A stretch of 64,000 bases of DNA. It comes from Wenyingzhuangia fucanilytica (GTDB lineage: Bacteria > Bacteroidota > Bacteroidia > Flavobacteriales > Flavobacteriaceae). How positions within the stretch are numbered: the stretch's first letter is position 1; the number at the start of each line of letters is the position of its first letter. A program made the position numbers and the translations under genes. The stretch is from assembly GCF_001697185.1 (NCBI RefSeq), contig NZ_CP014224.1, forward strand, positions 3,022,501-3,086,500, read 5' to 3'. The notes below the pieces were generated by a model. It did not search any database. It saw nothing but the letters and a program-made list of their open reading frames with translations, and was not told where the DNA came from. This document shows, piece after piece, positions 56,912-64,000 of the stretch.

Positions 56912-56947
56912 AAAAGAGCGTTACAATTGTGTAACGCTCTTTTTTTA
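56912..56947 (+). terminator. Terminator after rplY
   Basis: AGAGCGTTACA pairs with TGTAACGCTCT around loop ATTG, followed by a T-run. Confidence 0.95.
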
Positions 56948-56960
56948 TACCATAGAATCT

Positions 56961-56968
56961 TATATTTG
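56961..56968 (+). promoter_or_regulatory. Candidate -7 element of pth
   Basis: TATATTTG fits TAnnTTTG and lies 15 bases before the ATG at 56983. This supports the longer pth start: transcription from here would include that ATG. Confidence 0.5.
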
Positions 56969-56982
56969 ACATCAAAAAAATA

Positions 56983-57621
56983 ATGGCATTATTTTCTAAA
57001 TGGTTTCAACCCAAACAAATTTCTAACGAAGAAGATCCCATGAAAAAATTCTTAATAGTTGGTCTAGGAAACATTGGCCCAAAGTACGAGAACACCAGAC
57101 ATAATATTGGTTTTAAAGTTTTAGACGATTTAGCCAAACAACAAGAAACTTCATTCACCACAGATAAGTTAGGCGATGTAGCTGTATTTAAATACAAAGG
57201 AAGAACGTTTATATTACTCAAACCTTCAACCTACATGAATCTTAGCGGTAAAGCCGTTAAATACTGGATGGAGAAAGAAAAAATTACTCAAGAAAACATC
57301 TTAGTTATTTCTGATGATTTAAATATTGATTTTGGAACCTTTAGGTTAAAAGCAAAGGGAAGTGCAGGTGGCCACAATGGTTTAAAAGATATTAATGAAA
57401 AACTTGGCAATCAAAACTATCCACGTTTTAGATTTGGGATTAGCGCCATGTTTGGAAAAGGAAGACAAGTAGATTATGTACTTGGAGAGTGGGACAAAGA
57501 CGAAATGAGATTCTTACCTGAACTATTAGATAAAGCCTCTAAACTAGTTGTTTCTTTTGGAACTGCTGGAATAGGAAACACCATGAATCAGTACAACGGA
57601 AAACAAGTTGATGATCTATAA
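56983..57621 (+). CDS. pth: Peptidyl-tRNA hydrolase
   Basis: Releases tRNA from stalled peptidyl-tRNA. 212 aa from the ATG at 56983. The catalytic domain begins at the Met codon 57040 (MKKFLIVGLGNIG); the extra 19 residues resemble the short N-terminal extension usual in flavobacterial Pth proteins. Seen: GLGNIGPKYENTRHNIGF with the catalytic His, LLKPSTYMNLSGKAV, ISDDLNIDFG and SAGGHNGLKDI. Own promoter element upstream and a bidirectional terminator directly downstream. Confidence 0.95.
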   Translation: MALFSKWFQPKQISNEEDPMKKFLIVGLGNIGPKYENTRHNIGFKVLDDLAKQQETSFTTDKLGDVAVFKYKGRTFILLKPSTYMNLSGKAVKYWMEKEKITQENILVISDDLNIDFGTFRLKAKGSAGGHNGLKDINEKLGNQNYPRFRFGISAMFGKGRQVDYVLGEWDKDEMRFLPELLDKASKLVVSFGTAGIGNTMNQYNGKQVDDL

Positions 57622-57622
57622 T

Positions 57623-57656
57623 AAAAAAGCGCTCAATAAATTATTGAGCGCTTTTT
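57623..57656. terminator. Bidirectional terminator between pth and the sulfatase gene
   Basis: GCGCTCAAT pairs with ATTGAGCGC around loop AAATT, with A- and T-runs. Confidence 0.95.
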
Positions 57657-57696
57657 AGCTTGGGAGATTTTCTTATTTTTTAACGAAAAAGATTGG

Positions 57697-59133
57697 TTAT
57701 TTTAACTCTTCTAACTTCACTTTTATTTTCTCTGACAACTTTTTAACTTCTTCTTTATGTTTTGGTTGCTTAGAAATATTAACTGTTTCTAGCCTATCAT
57801 TTTTATGATCGTATAACATATCAGAATAATACTTTCCGTCCTTTTTATTATACCATTCTGTATATAAATAGTCTTGTGTTTTAATTGCATCACTGTTTTT
57901 CCATCGGATATAAGCAGCATCATCACTTAACGTTTCAGAAGGATTTTTTACCAAACTAACAAAACTCTCTCCTTCTAAATGGCTTGGCTTTTCAATATCA
58001 GCTAAATCACATAAAGTAGGATACAAATCAACCAACTCTACAATTCCTTTAGCTCTTTTTCCTGCTTCTTTTTTAAATTGTGGAGCCGAAACAATCATTG
58101 GCACTCTTAAAGAAACATCATAAGTACTGTGCTTACACCACAATTCATGATCTCCTAAACTCCAACCATGATCTGACCATAAAACTATAATGGTATTTTC
58201 TCTTTGCCCTATAGCTTCTAAATGATCTATCAACTTTCCAATCATTGCATCTGTATAACTCACACAAGCAGAATATCCATGAATTAACTCTCTTGTTTTA
58301 GCTTCTCCTAAATCTGTAATGTTTCTATCTCTTGGAATGTCTTTATAGGCTCTTAACTCACCCCAAGTATGTATCGCCCCTTTTGGAGCCCCTTTAGCTT
58401 GTTTTGGAGACAAAGACAATGGTAAACTAGCTCTATCATACAAATCCCAATATTTTTTAGGTGCAGCGAATGGTAAGTGAGGTTTACGGAAACCTACCGC
58501 CATAAAAAATGGCTTTCCAGAAGCAACAAATTTATCCATGTCCTTAATAGATTCTAAGACTATTTTTCCATCAGAATATTCGTAATCACCAACATTAGCT
58601 ATTTCAGTAGAATTCCCTATTTTTTTCTTAGGGTCTCCTTTTTTCATCAACGCTAAATTCTCTTTGGTAACATATCCTTTAGGATTATCTCTTGACCTGT
58701 CATGAAATGGTTCTTTAGACCAATCTTGTTCCATATCTCCATGTCCATGAATGGTTTTACCATAAGAAGTTGAGATATATCCGTGTTTTTTAAACCAGCC
58801 AGGAATAGTAATTGTACCTGGAGCATCTTGATCGATTCTAGAACTAACATCTAAAAACTTTTCGTGAGTAGGCCTTATACCAGAAAACATACTTGCTCTA
58901 GAAGCACCACACACTGGTACATTACAATATGCGTTATCAAAGGCAACCCCTTGAGAAGCCAACTTATCTATATTTGGAGAAACAATATGTGATTCTCCAT
59001 AACAATTAAGTTCTGGACGTAAATCATCGACTCCAATAAATAAAACATTTTTTGGTTTTTGGTTTTGTGCAATGACATTGCTAAACATGGATGCCAGGAC
59101 ACATACGAGAATACTTAAGTTTTTTATTTTCAT
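57697..59133 (-). CDS. Secreted sulfatase (iduronate-2-sulfatase-like, S1 family)
   Basis: 478 aa with a signal peptide (about residues 1-22). Seen: NVLFIGVDDLRPELNCYG (metal-binding Asp pair), the catalytic cysteine site PVCGASRASMFSG, GFRKPHLPFAAPKKYWDLY, DHGWSLGDHELWCKHSTYD and a C-terminal subdomain. The nucleophile motif is C-x-A-x-R rather than C-x-P-x-R, a variant seen in iduronate-2-sulfatase-like algal polysaccharide sulfatases. The cysteine must be converted to formylglycine; no maturase (FGE or anSME) is in this window, as GldK has only the fold. A role in desulfating red-algal galactan is plausible given the GH16 and galactose genes 7 kb away, but unproven. Confidence 0.9.
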   Translation of the reverse strand: MKIKNLSILVCVLASMFSNVIAQNQKPKNVLFIGVDDLRPELNCYGESHIVSPNIDKLASQGVAFDNAYCNVPVCGASRASMFSGIRPTHEKFLDVSSRIDQDAPGTITIPGWFKKHGYISTSYGKTIHGHGDMEQDWSKEPFHDRSRDNPKGYVTKENLALMKKGDPKKKIGNSTEIANVGDYEYSDGKIVLESIKDMDKFVASGKPFFMAVGFRKPHLPFAAPKKYWDLYDRASLPLSLSPKQAKGAPKGAIHTWGELRAYKDIPRDRNITDLGEAKTRELIHGYSACVSYTDAMIGKLIDHLEAIGQRENTIIVLWSDHGWSLGDHELWCKHSTYDVSLRVPMIVSAPQFKKEAGKRAKGIVELVDLYPTLCDLADIEKPSHLEGESFVSLVKNPSETLSDDAAYIRWKNSDAIKTQDYLYTEWYNKKDGKYYSDMLYDHKNDRLETVNISKQPKHKEEVKKLSEKIKVKLEELK

Positions 59134-59239
59134 ATTTATAAAATTGATGTTTTAAAAATACAAAAACATCTACCTTTAAACACTTTAAAAGAGTTTGTTA
59201 ACTCTCCTAAACACTCTACATTCTATCTAAAAACCTTGT

Positions 59240-59692
59240 TTATTGGTCACTTGCGTACCATTCTGCAAAAGAACTACTAGTTTCTTGTAGCTTTAAAGAA
59301 TGTAATTGTATGTGATTAGGCAATCTATTTTTTATCTTTTCGGCAAAATCTAAAATCATCATTTCACTAGTAGGTTGATAATCTACCAAAATCACATTAT
59401 GACCTCTATCTTGTAACTCTTTTGCCAACTCTACATGAGGGGTATTTTTGTTAAAAACTGTTGCATGATCAAACACATCTTCTACCTCTGACTTTACAAT
59501 TTCTTTTAAATCTGTAAAATCAATCACCATTCCATTTTTAACATGATTAGGATCTTGAATAGGCGTACCGATAACTGTTACATATAACTTATAACTATGT
59601 CCGTGTACATTTCTACATTTTCCATCATATCCGTGTAAAGCGTGACCTGTTTCAAAATCAAACTTTTTTGTAATCCTAATCTTTCTATTCAT
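59240..59692 (-). CDS. queD: 6-carboxytetrahydropterin synthase (QueD)
   Basis: 150 aa, T-fold enzyme of queuosine/7-deazaguanine synthesis. Seen: the zinc ligands in FETGHALHGYDGKCRNVHGHSYKL (read in parts; His18, His32 and His34 region, with the catalytic Cys28), then NGMVIDFTDLK, FDHATVFN and the C-terminal catalytic Glu in LQETSSSFAEW. The C-x3-H-G-H spacing fits QueD. Last gene of the leftward unit beginning with the nuclease, one base after the enoyl-CoA hydratase-like gene. Confidence 0.92.
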   Translation of the reverse strand: MNRKIRITKKFDFETGHALHGYDGKCRNVHGHSYKLYVTVIGTPIQDPNHVKNGMVIDFTDLKEIVKSEVEDVFDHATVFNKNTPHVELAKELQDRGHNVILVDYQPTSEMMILDFAEKIKNRLPNHIQLHSLKLQETSSSFAEWYASDQ

Positions 59693-59693
59693 C

Positions 59694-60449
59694 TTATTTA
59701 CTTTTAAATTGAGTTAAAGCCTTATTGGTTTCCTCTGACAGCACCAACTCTCCACTAACTCCTGCTCTTTCTTTTAATAAACTTGCCCAGTCCTCTGTAC
59801 CTTTCCACATAGTTTTCTTCATTGCTGATAAAGCTTGTGGACTATAACTCACCAATTGTTTTAAAAATTTATCTAAACTATAATTTAACTCAGAAAGTGT
59901 TGTTTCTACCTCGTGATATAACCCTGCTTGATGAGCCCACTTAGCCGTTCGCCAAGTAGTAGCGTTTAAAGAAAGTTTGGCCATATTGGTCAACCCTATT
60001 TTTCTAGTCACCGCAGGCTCTATAACAAAAGGTCCAATACCTATACTTAACTCGGACAACTTAATAGATGCTGTTTCGGTTGCAAAAACATAATCACTTG
60101 CTGCAGCAATACCTACACCACCACCAACTGTTTTACCTTGAACCGAAGTCACAACAATTTTACCACAGGTTCTAATTGCATTGATAACATTGGCAAATCC
60201 CATAAAGAATTTTGTTCCATTTTCTAAATTATCAATAGCCAACAATTCATCAAAAGAAGCTCCGGCACAAAAAACATTGGTTCCTGCGCTTTTTAAATGA
60301 ATAACACTTATTCCATCATTCTCCCCCAATCCTTTAATAGCATTGCTTAATTGATCTAATTGTTCACTTGCAAGTGAATTACTTGCTGGACTAAAAAACT
60401 CTATCTCTGCTACTTTATCTTTTATAGTAGTCTTTACATATGCTCCCAT
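59694..60449 (-). CDS. Enoyl-CoA hydratase/isomerase family protein
   Basis: 251 aa from the ATG at 60449. A TTG at 60467 would add six residues and overlap the MATE gene; the ATG gives a 10-base gap and a normal N-terminus. Crotonase fold: NVFCAGASFDELL (oxyanion-hole region, Cys-Ala-Gly-Ala), VQGKTVGGGVGIAAASDYVFA and LSELSIGIGPFVIEPAV. Of the catalytic Glu pair of hydratases, the second is at a Ser-Glu-Leu-Ser-Ile-Gly site, but the first is not obvious (GGGVGIAAA), so it may be an isomerase-like or other crotonase. Substrate unknown. Confidence 0.88.
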   Translation of the reverse strand: MGAYVKTTIKDKVAEIEFFSPASNSLASEQLDQLSNAIKGLGENDGISVIHLKSAGTNVFCAGASFDELLAIDNLENGTKFFMGFANVINAIRTCGKIVVTSVQGKTVGGGVGIAAASDYVFATETASIKLSELSIGIGPFVIEPAVTRKIGLTNMAKLSLNATTWRTAKWAHQAGLYHEVETTLSELNYSLDKFLKQLVSYSPQALSAMKKTMWKGTEDWASLLKERAGVSGELVLSEETNKALTQFKSK

Positions 60450-60459
60450 ATCAACTATT

Positions 60460-61791
60460 TTATTCAAGGTTCAATTTAAGAAGTTTCACAAACTTAATAC
60501 GTAAAATTACAGCTCTTAATAACATCCACACCAAAAAGGCAATCCATATTCCCAACATTTTAAATTCTAAATAATCTAAAACAACTAAGGTAGGTACAAA
60601 ACCTAAAAAAGTAGCTTTTAATAAAGTATTTCGTAAAGTAACAGCCTCGGCCATACCTTTAAAAACATCATCATACACAAAAGCAATTGCATTTAATGGC
60701 TGCATTAATAAAACCATCCAAAAAAAGGTATTAAAAGTACTGATAACTTCTTTATCTTTTGTAAAAATAGATCCAATATAAGGATATGCAAAACCAAAAA
60801 TCAGCAATAAAAACAAAGCTACTCCCAATGCATATTTGGTAATGGTACTAACCAAAAGCGATAAATCTTTATAATTTTTTTCTCCTTTTAATTTTCCTGA
60901 TACTATGGCCGAAACACTAGCATAACCATCCATAAAAAAGGCAAAAAACAACCATATCTGAAAAGCAATAGTAAATGCTGCAATATAATTAGAACCATAT
61001 TTTGTAGCATAAGCATTGGCCATTACCAAACTAGTGTTTAAAGCAATGGTTCTTACCAACATATTTAAACTAATATTGATGGTTCTTTTAAGTTCTGGAT
61101 GTATATTAAAAATAATTTTAAGTCTGAATGGTGTTTTTATAAACAATAAAATTAGAGCAAAGACAAACATCACCAATTGCGAAATTACACTTGCCCAGGC
61201 CGCTCCTTCTACATGCATCGCAGGAATTACATCTTGAATTCCATATACCAAAACTACATCTAAAACAATATTTAAAACCGCCCCAGTAGCACTTACAACC
61301 ATAGGCCAAAAAGTATTTTGAAGCCCTCTAAAAATGGAAAAAACAGAAACAATAAACAACAACAAAGGAAAACCTAAAGCCCTAATTCTATAATAAGAAA
61401 CAGTATAATCTAACACCAAATGATCGGCATTATAGAGTTGAAAAATAGATACAGTTAAAGCATAGGTAACGATGTAGACCAAAATTCCTAAAATCATATT
61501 GATTCCAATCATTTGAGCTGGTAAACCTATAATTTTATCTAATTGATTTTTCCCTAAATATTCTGCCACCAAAGCAGCAATTGCGACTTTACTTTGTGTA
61601 AAAATCCAACCAAGTGTAGCTATAAAAGAACCTGCTAAACCTACCGCTGCCAAAGCTTCGGTAGCATTTATTGACACATTCCCTACAATAGCCGTATCTG
61701 TTAAAGATAAAATAGGCTCTATTACTCCAGAAACAATGGCCGGAACTGCAATACTATTGATGTATTTAAAAGAAAATTTACGACTGCTCAT
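60460..61791 (-). CDS. MATE family efflux transporter
   Basis: 443 aa inner-membrane protein with about twelve hydrophobic helices. Matches the DinF-like branch of the MATE family: YINSIAVPAIVSGVIEPILSLTDTAIVGN (read in parts) at the start, with the usual N-terminal Asp (TDTAIVG). It exports cationic drugs or metabolites by Na+ or H+ exchange. Its start overlaps the alpha/beta-hydrolase stop by 14 bases, and 10 bases separate it from the enoyl-CoA hydratase-like ATG. The substrate is unknown. Confidence 0.93.
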   Translation of the reverse strand: MSSRKFSFKYINSIAVPAIVSGVIEPILSLTDTAIVGNVSINATEALAAVGLAGSFIATLGWIFTQSKVAIAALVAEYLGKNQLDKIIGLPAQMIGINMILGILVYIVTYALTVSIFQLYNADHLVLDYTVSYYRIRALGFPLLLFIVSVFSIFRGLQNTFWPMVVSATGAVLNIVLDVVLVYGIQDVIPAMHVEGAAWASVISQLVMFVFALILLFIKTPFRLKIIFNIHPELKRTINISLNMLVRTIALNTSLVMANAYATKYGSNYIAAFTIAFQIWLFFAFFMDGYASVSAIVSGKLKGEKNYKDLSLLVSTITKYALGVALFLLLIFGFAYPYIGSIFTKDKEVISTFNTFFWMVLLMQPLNAIAFVYDDVFKGMAEAVTLRNTLLKATFLGFVPTLVVLDYLEFKMLGIWIAFLVWMLLRAVILRIKFVKLLKLNLE

Positions 61792-62623
61792 GAATAAAAG
61801 CTATGGATTTTTGAACCACTTGTTGTAAATCTTTTGGCATTTCTTTATCGGTATAAGGTTGACTACAACCCAAAGCATGATTCATATTTTCTATCCAAAC
61901 CAATTCACTTTTTGGATTCCAATTTTTTACATTTTTAGATTCCTCTGGTTTTACCACTACATCCGTTGTACCATGAATTAATAAATGATTAGCTTTTAAG
62001 TTTTTAACTGCTTTTTGAATGTTTAATCTTTCTTTATTCTGAACAAAATCATTGTAAAAAGAAATATAATGAGGCATTTTTTGCTTTGTTCTAGCGTTTT
62101 TAATGTAGGCCACCCCTCTTAATTTCCACCAAAACAATTTAGCTCCTGTAGGAAATCTCATTTCAAAATCAGAAACTCCTGCCCAAGAAATTATATTTTT
62201 TACTCGACGATCTTCACTTGCTTTTAAGGTTACAATTCCACCACCTCTAGAATGTCCTATTAAAGTAATATCATCAACATTAATTTCCTCAGCAAATGAT
62301 GGATTCTTTGTGATTTCATCTAATACAACTTCTAAATCATCTAATTCTTTGGTTAAGGTATTTTTTCCAAAAGCTTTTAAATCTGGAAAATCAATTGGCT
62401 GTTCAACTGTTCCACCATTAAAAGCAAAACTAAATTTTGCAAAAAAGAAACCTTGTTTGGCAAATTCAGTAGCCATTAAATTCCAAGCTCCCCAATCTTT
62501 ATATCCCTTATATCCGTGACAGAAAATAACCACTGGTTTTTGCACCTTATTCTTGGTGTAATGAAAATCAGTTAAAATAGGTTTTTGATGTTTTCCTGAA
62601 ATCTGGATATTCTTTTGAACCAT
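61778..62623 (-). CDS. Alpha/beta hydrolase (dienelactone hydrolase/BAAT type)
   Basis: 281 aa cytosolic alpha/beta hydrolase. Seen: VIFCHGYKGYKDWGAWNLMA (oxyanion region), the nucleophile elbow GHSRGGG (Ser about residue 123), LLIHGTTDVVVKPEES with the acid Asp, and NMNHALG with the catalytic His. All three triad residues are present. The start codon overlaps the nuclease stop by one base (TAATG) and the stop overlaps the MATE start by 14, so the three are translated in series. Substrate unknown; probably an ester or lipid. Confidence 0.9.
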   Translation of the reverse strand: MVQKNIQISGKHQKPILTDFHYTKNKVQKPVVIFCHGYKGYKDWGAWNLMATEFAKQGFFFAKFSFAFNGGTVEQPIDFPDLKAFGKNTLTKELDDLEVVLDEITKNPSFAEEINVDDITLIGHSRGGGIVTLKASEDRRVKNIISWAGVSDFEMRFPTGAKLFWWKLRGVAYIKNARTKQKMPHYISFYNDFVQNKERLNIQKAVKNLKANHLLIHGTTDVVVKPEESKNVKNWNPKSELVWIENMNHALGCSQPYTDKEMPKDLQQVVQKSIAFIHEQS

Positions 62624-64000
62624 TACGCTTCTTGTTTATAGGGGTTATCTAAATTTTCTACAAAAGTAAGTTTGTTATCTAAAATCTCATCAATTAATGC
62701 GAATAAACTCTGTTTGAAATCTTCTAAATATGATTTTGTAACTCGATAATCTTTAACTCTTGAATTACTAGAAAAATTCATCCCCAAAAAGCCTTCTTTA
62801 AAATTTTTAAACGAATAAATTCCTGTCTGAAGTTCATATTTATCCATATCAAAACCCTTATCTTCAGTATACAACAACACATAGGTCATTACCTGAACAA
62901 TTTTATGGTATTTAAAATCTGTAGTTGCCAAACTTAAATCTCCCAGTTTTAAATCCGTAGATTTTACCATACCTGTTTTGTAATCTACAATTCTTCTAAC
63001 ACCATCAACCTCATCAACCCTATCAATTTTTCCTTTTAAATTGATTTGATGACCATTTGGTGTTGTTAACGCTATTTTATACTCCCTTTCTAAATCTTTA
63101 ACTACAATTTGTTTTCCTGATTTAACTTCGGCTAATTCTTTATTTAAAAAATTCAACACAAATTGTTCTGCTACCTCACTAATCAACCTGTTTTTACCAA
63201 TATTGATATCTCCATCTTTAAAATGTTCTTTAAATTTAGATTCAACCATTTTTTTGGCACCAGATTTCATCACTTTTAAATCCTCTGCAATCAATATTTT
63301 GTTAACATAGTCTTTATACAAAAACTCTAAAGAATCGTGCACAACGGTTCCTAGGGTATTACTAGCTACTTCCTCTTCTACCTTGTCTGTTTCCTTAATT
63401 TTTAAAACTATTTTATTGTAAAAAGTCAAAGGATCATTAATATACTCGGTAATTCTACTTGGCGATGCTCCCTTTGTAAAATAAGCTTGTAGTAACTCCA
63501 TAACTCTTGGCGTTTTTTCAACCTCAACAGCATTGGTATTGGTACTACAAATATTTGCCACAATGTTTCTATGCGTTACATCTTCTTCCTTATCAATCAT
63601 TAATTGAGTTAAAAACCTACTCATTTCTCCTCCTCCAAAATCATCAGATTTTGTATTGTACAATAAATAAACATTTTCTGCTCTTTGAATCAACCTGTAA
63701 AAGTGATACGAGAAAATAGCATCTTTAGCCAAATAAGTTGGCATGTTAAATTGTTTTTTAACTTCAAAAGAAATAAAAGACCGTTCGCTCCCCCCGGTTG
63801 GTAAAACACCTTCGTTTACAGAGGTAATAATAACGTTTTTAAAGTCTAAACAACGGGTTTCTAACATTCCCATTAGCTGCATTCCTTCTAAAGCCTCTCC
63901 TCTAAAATCAATACTTTCTAAAGGCAATATTTTTTTAAATATTTTATATAATACCTTTATGTTATTGATGTATTTGTACTCTAAATTTAGAGTTGAAATT
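62623..64000 (-). CDS. AddB-like PD-(D/E)XK nuclease/helicase-fold protein, C-terminal part
   Basis: The gene enters from the right edge. The frame is open to base 64000 and the 434 codons from a TTG at 63927 are only the C-terminal part. Seen: a helicase-like segment (FRGEALEGMQLMGMLETRCLDF, VIITSVNEGVLP, RAENVYLLYN), then a RecB-family nuclease: SPSRITEYINDPLTFY, GTVVHD, GKIDRVD and DYKTG (Asp and Lys of PD-(D/E)XK). This matches AddB-type recombination nucleases. The four iron-sulfur cysteines typical of AddB are not seen. It leads a tight leftward unit with the alpha/beta hydrolase. Confidence 0.85.
   Translation of the reverse strand, partial: ISTLNLEYKYINNIKVLYKIFKKILPLESIDFRGEALEGMQLMGMLETRCLDFKNVIITSVNEGVLPTGGSERSFISFEVKKQFNMPTYLAKDAIFSYHFYRLIQRAENVYLLYNTKSDDFGGGEMSRFLTQLMIDKEEDVTHRNIVANICSTNTNAVEVEKTPRVMELLQAYFTKGASPSRITEYINDPLTFYNKIVLKIKETDKVEEEVASNTLGTVVHDSLEFLYKDYVNKILIAEDLKVMKSGAKKMVESKFKEHFKDGDINIGKNRLISEVAEQFVLNFLNKELAEVKSGKQIVVKDLEREYKIALTTPNGHQINLKGKIDRVDEVDGVRRIVDYKTGMVKSTDLKLGDLSLATTDFKYHKIVQVMTYVLLYTEDKGFDMDKYELQTGIYSFKNFKEGFLGMNFSSNSRVKDYRVTKSYLEDFKQSLFALIDEILDNKLTFVENLDNPYKQEA

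Noticed and set aside
60450-60467. TTG start for the enoyl-CoA hydratase-like gene
   Set aside because: It overlaps the MATE stop and adds residues outside the family N-terminus; the ATG at 60449 is preferred.

Overview
The window reads as a piece of chromosome from a marine member of the Flavobacteriaceae (Bacteroidota). The DNA is AT-rich. It carries gldKLMN, the core of the type IX secretion system (T9SS), and a T9SS type B adhesin cassette. The sigma factor is the short flavobacterial RpoD, and many genes are preceded by the Bacteroidota -7 promoter element TAnnTTTG. A GH16 agarase/porphyranase-like enzyme and a sulfatase suggest life on red-algal polysaccharide. I saw no insertion sequence, prophage, CRISPR array or rRNA gene. 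The genes look mostly chromosomal and housekeeping, with three accessory islands.

Layout. 1-1.1 kb: 3' end of pnp. 1.2-8.5 kb: leftward T9SS cassette of a repeat-rich adhesin, a PorP/SprF-like protein and an OmpA/PD40 protein. 9.0-11.3 kb: rpoD, rpe and a transaldolase-like aldolase. 11.4-15.5 kb: DUF2797 protein, GH3-family enzyme and a two-domain aminolipid acyltransferase (OlsF type). 15.6-20.3 kb: gldKLMN. 20.4-24.0 kb: an arginase-fold pseudoenzyme and topA. 24.2-30.6 kb: miaB, a sigma-54 activator, lptE, a TPR-like protein, secG and groES-groEL. 30.7-36.7 kb: DUF4270 lipoprotein and a glycogen-synthase N-domain protein leftward; panC, panD, a UPF0104 membrane protein and radA rightward.

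36.6-45.9 kb is the most interesting part. A divergent AraC regulator faces a five-gene iron-uptake locus: TonB-dependent receptor, DUF4374-like surface lipoprotein (the XusA/XusB pair of xenosiderophore uptake), an exported ankyrin protein, a DUF2271 protein with a perfect ApbE flavinylation motif, and a PepSY-membrane/flavodoxin/FAD-NADPH reductase fusion (extended XusC). Together they suggest import of a ferric siderophore followed by reduction through a covalently flavinylated periplasmic carrier. The araC-receptor gap holds a 21-bp-spaced direct repeat just upstream of the receptor promoter.

45.9-49.6 kb: gpmI and acs. 49.7-55.0 kb: GH16 hydrolase and a galactose operon (GntR/LacI-type regulator, mutarotase-like protein, galK, galT) with a candidate operator over the core promoter. 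55.2 kb: tRNA-Leu(CAA). 55.4-57.6 kb: prs, rplY and pth. 57.7-59.1 kb: sulfatase. 59.2-64.0 kb: leftward operon of an AddB-like nuclease (cut by the window end), alpha/beta hydrolase, MATE transporter, enoyl-CoA hydratase-like protein and queD. Function calls rest on reading motifs by eye; no database search was run.
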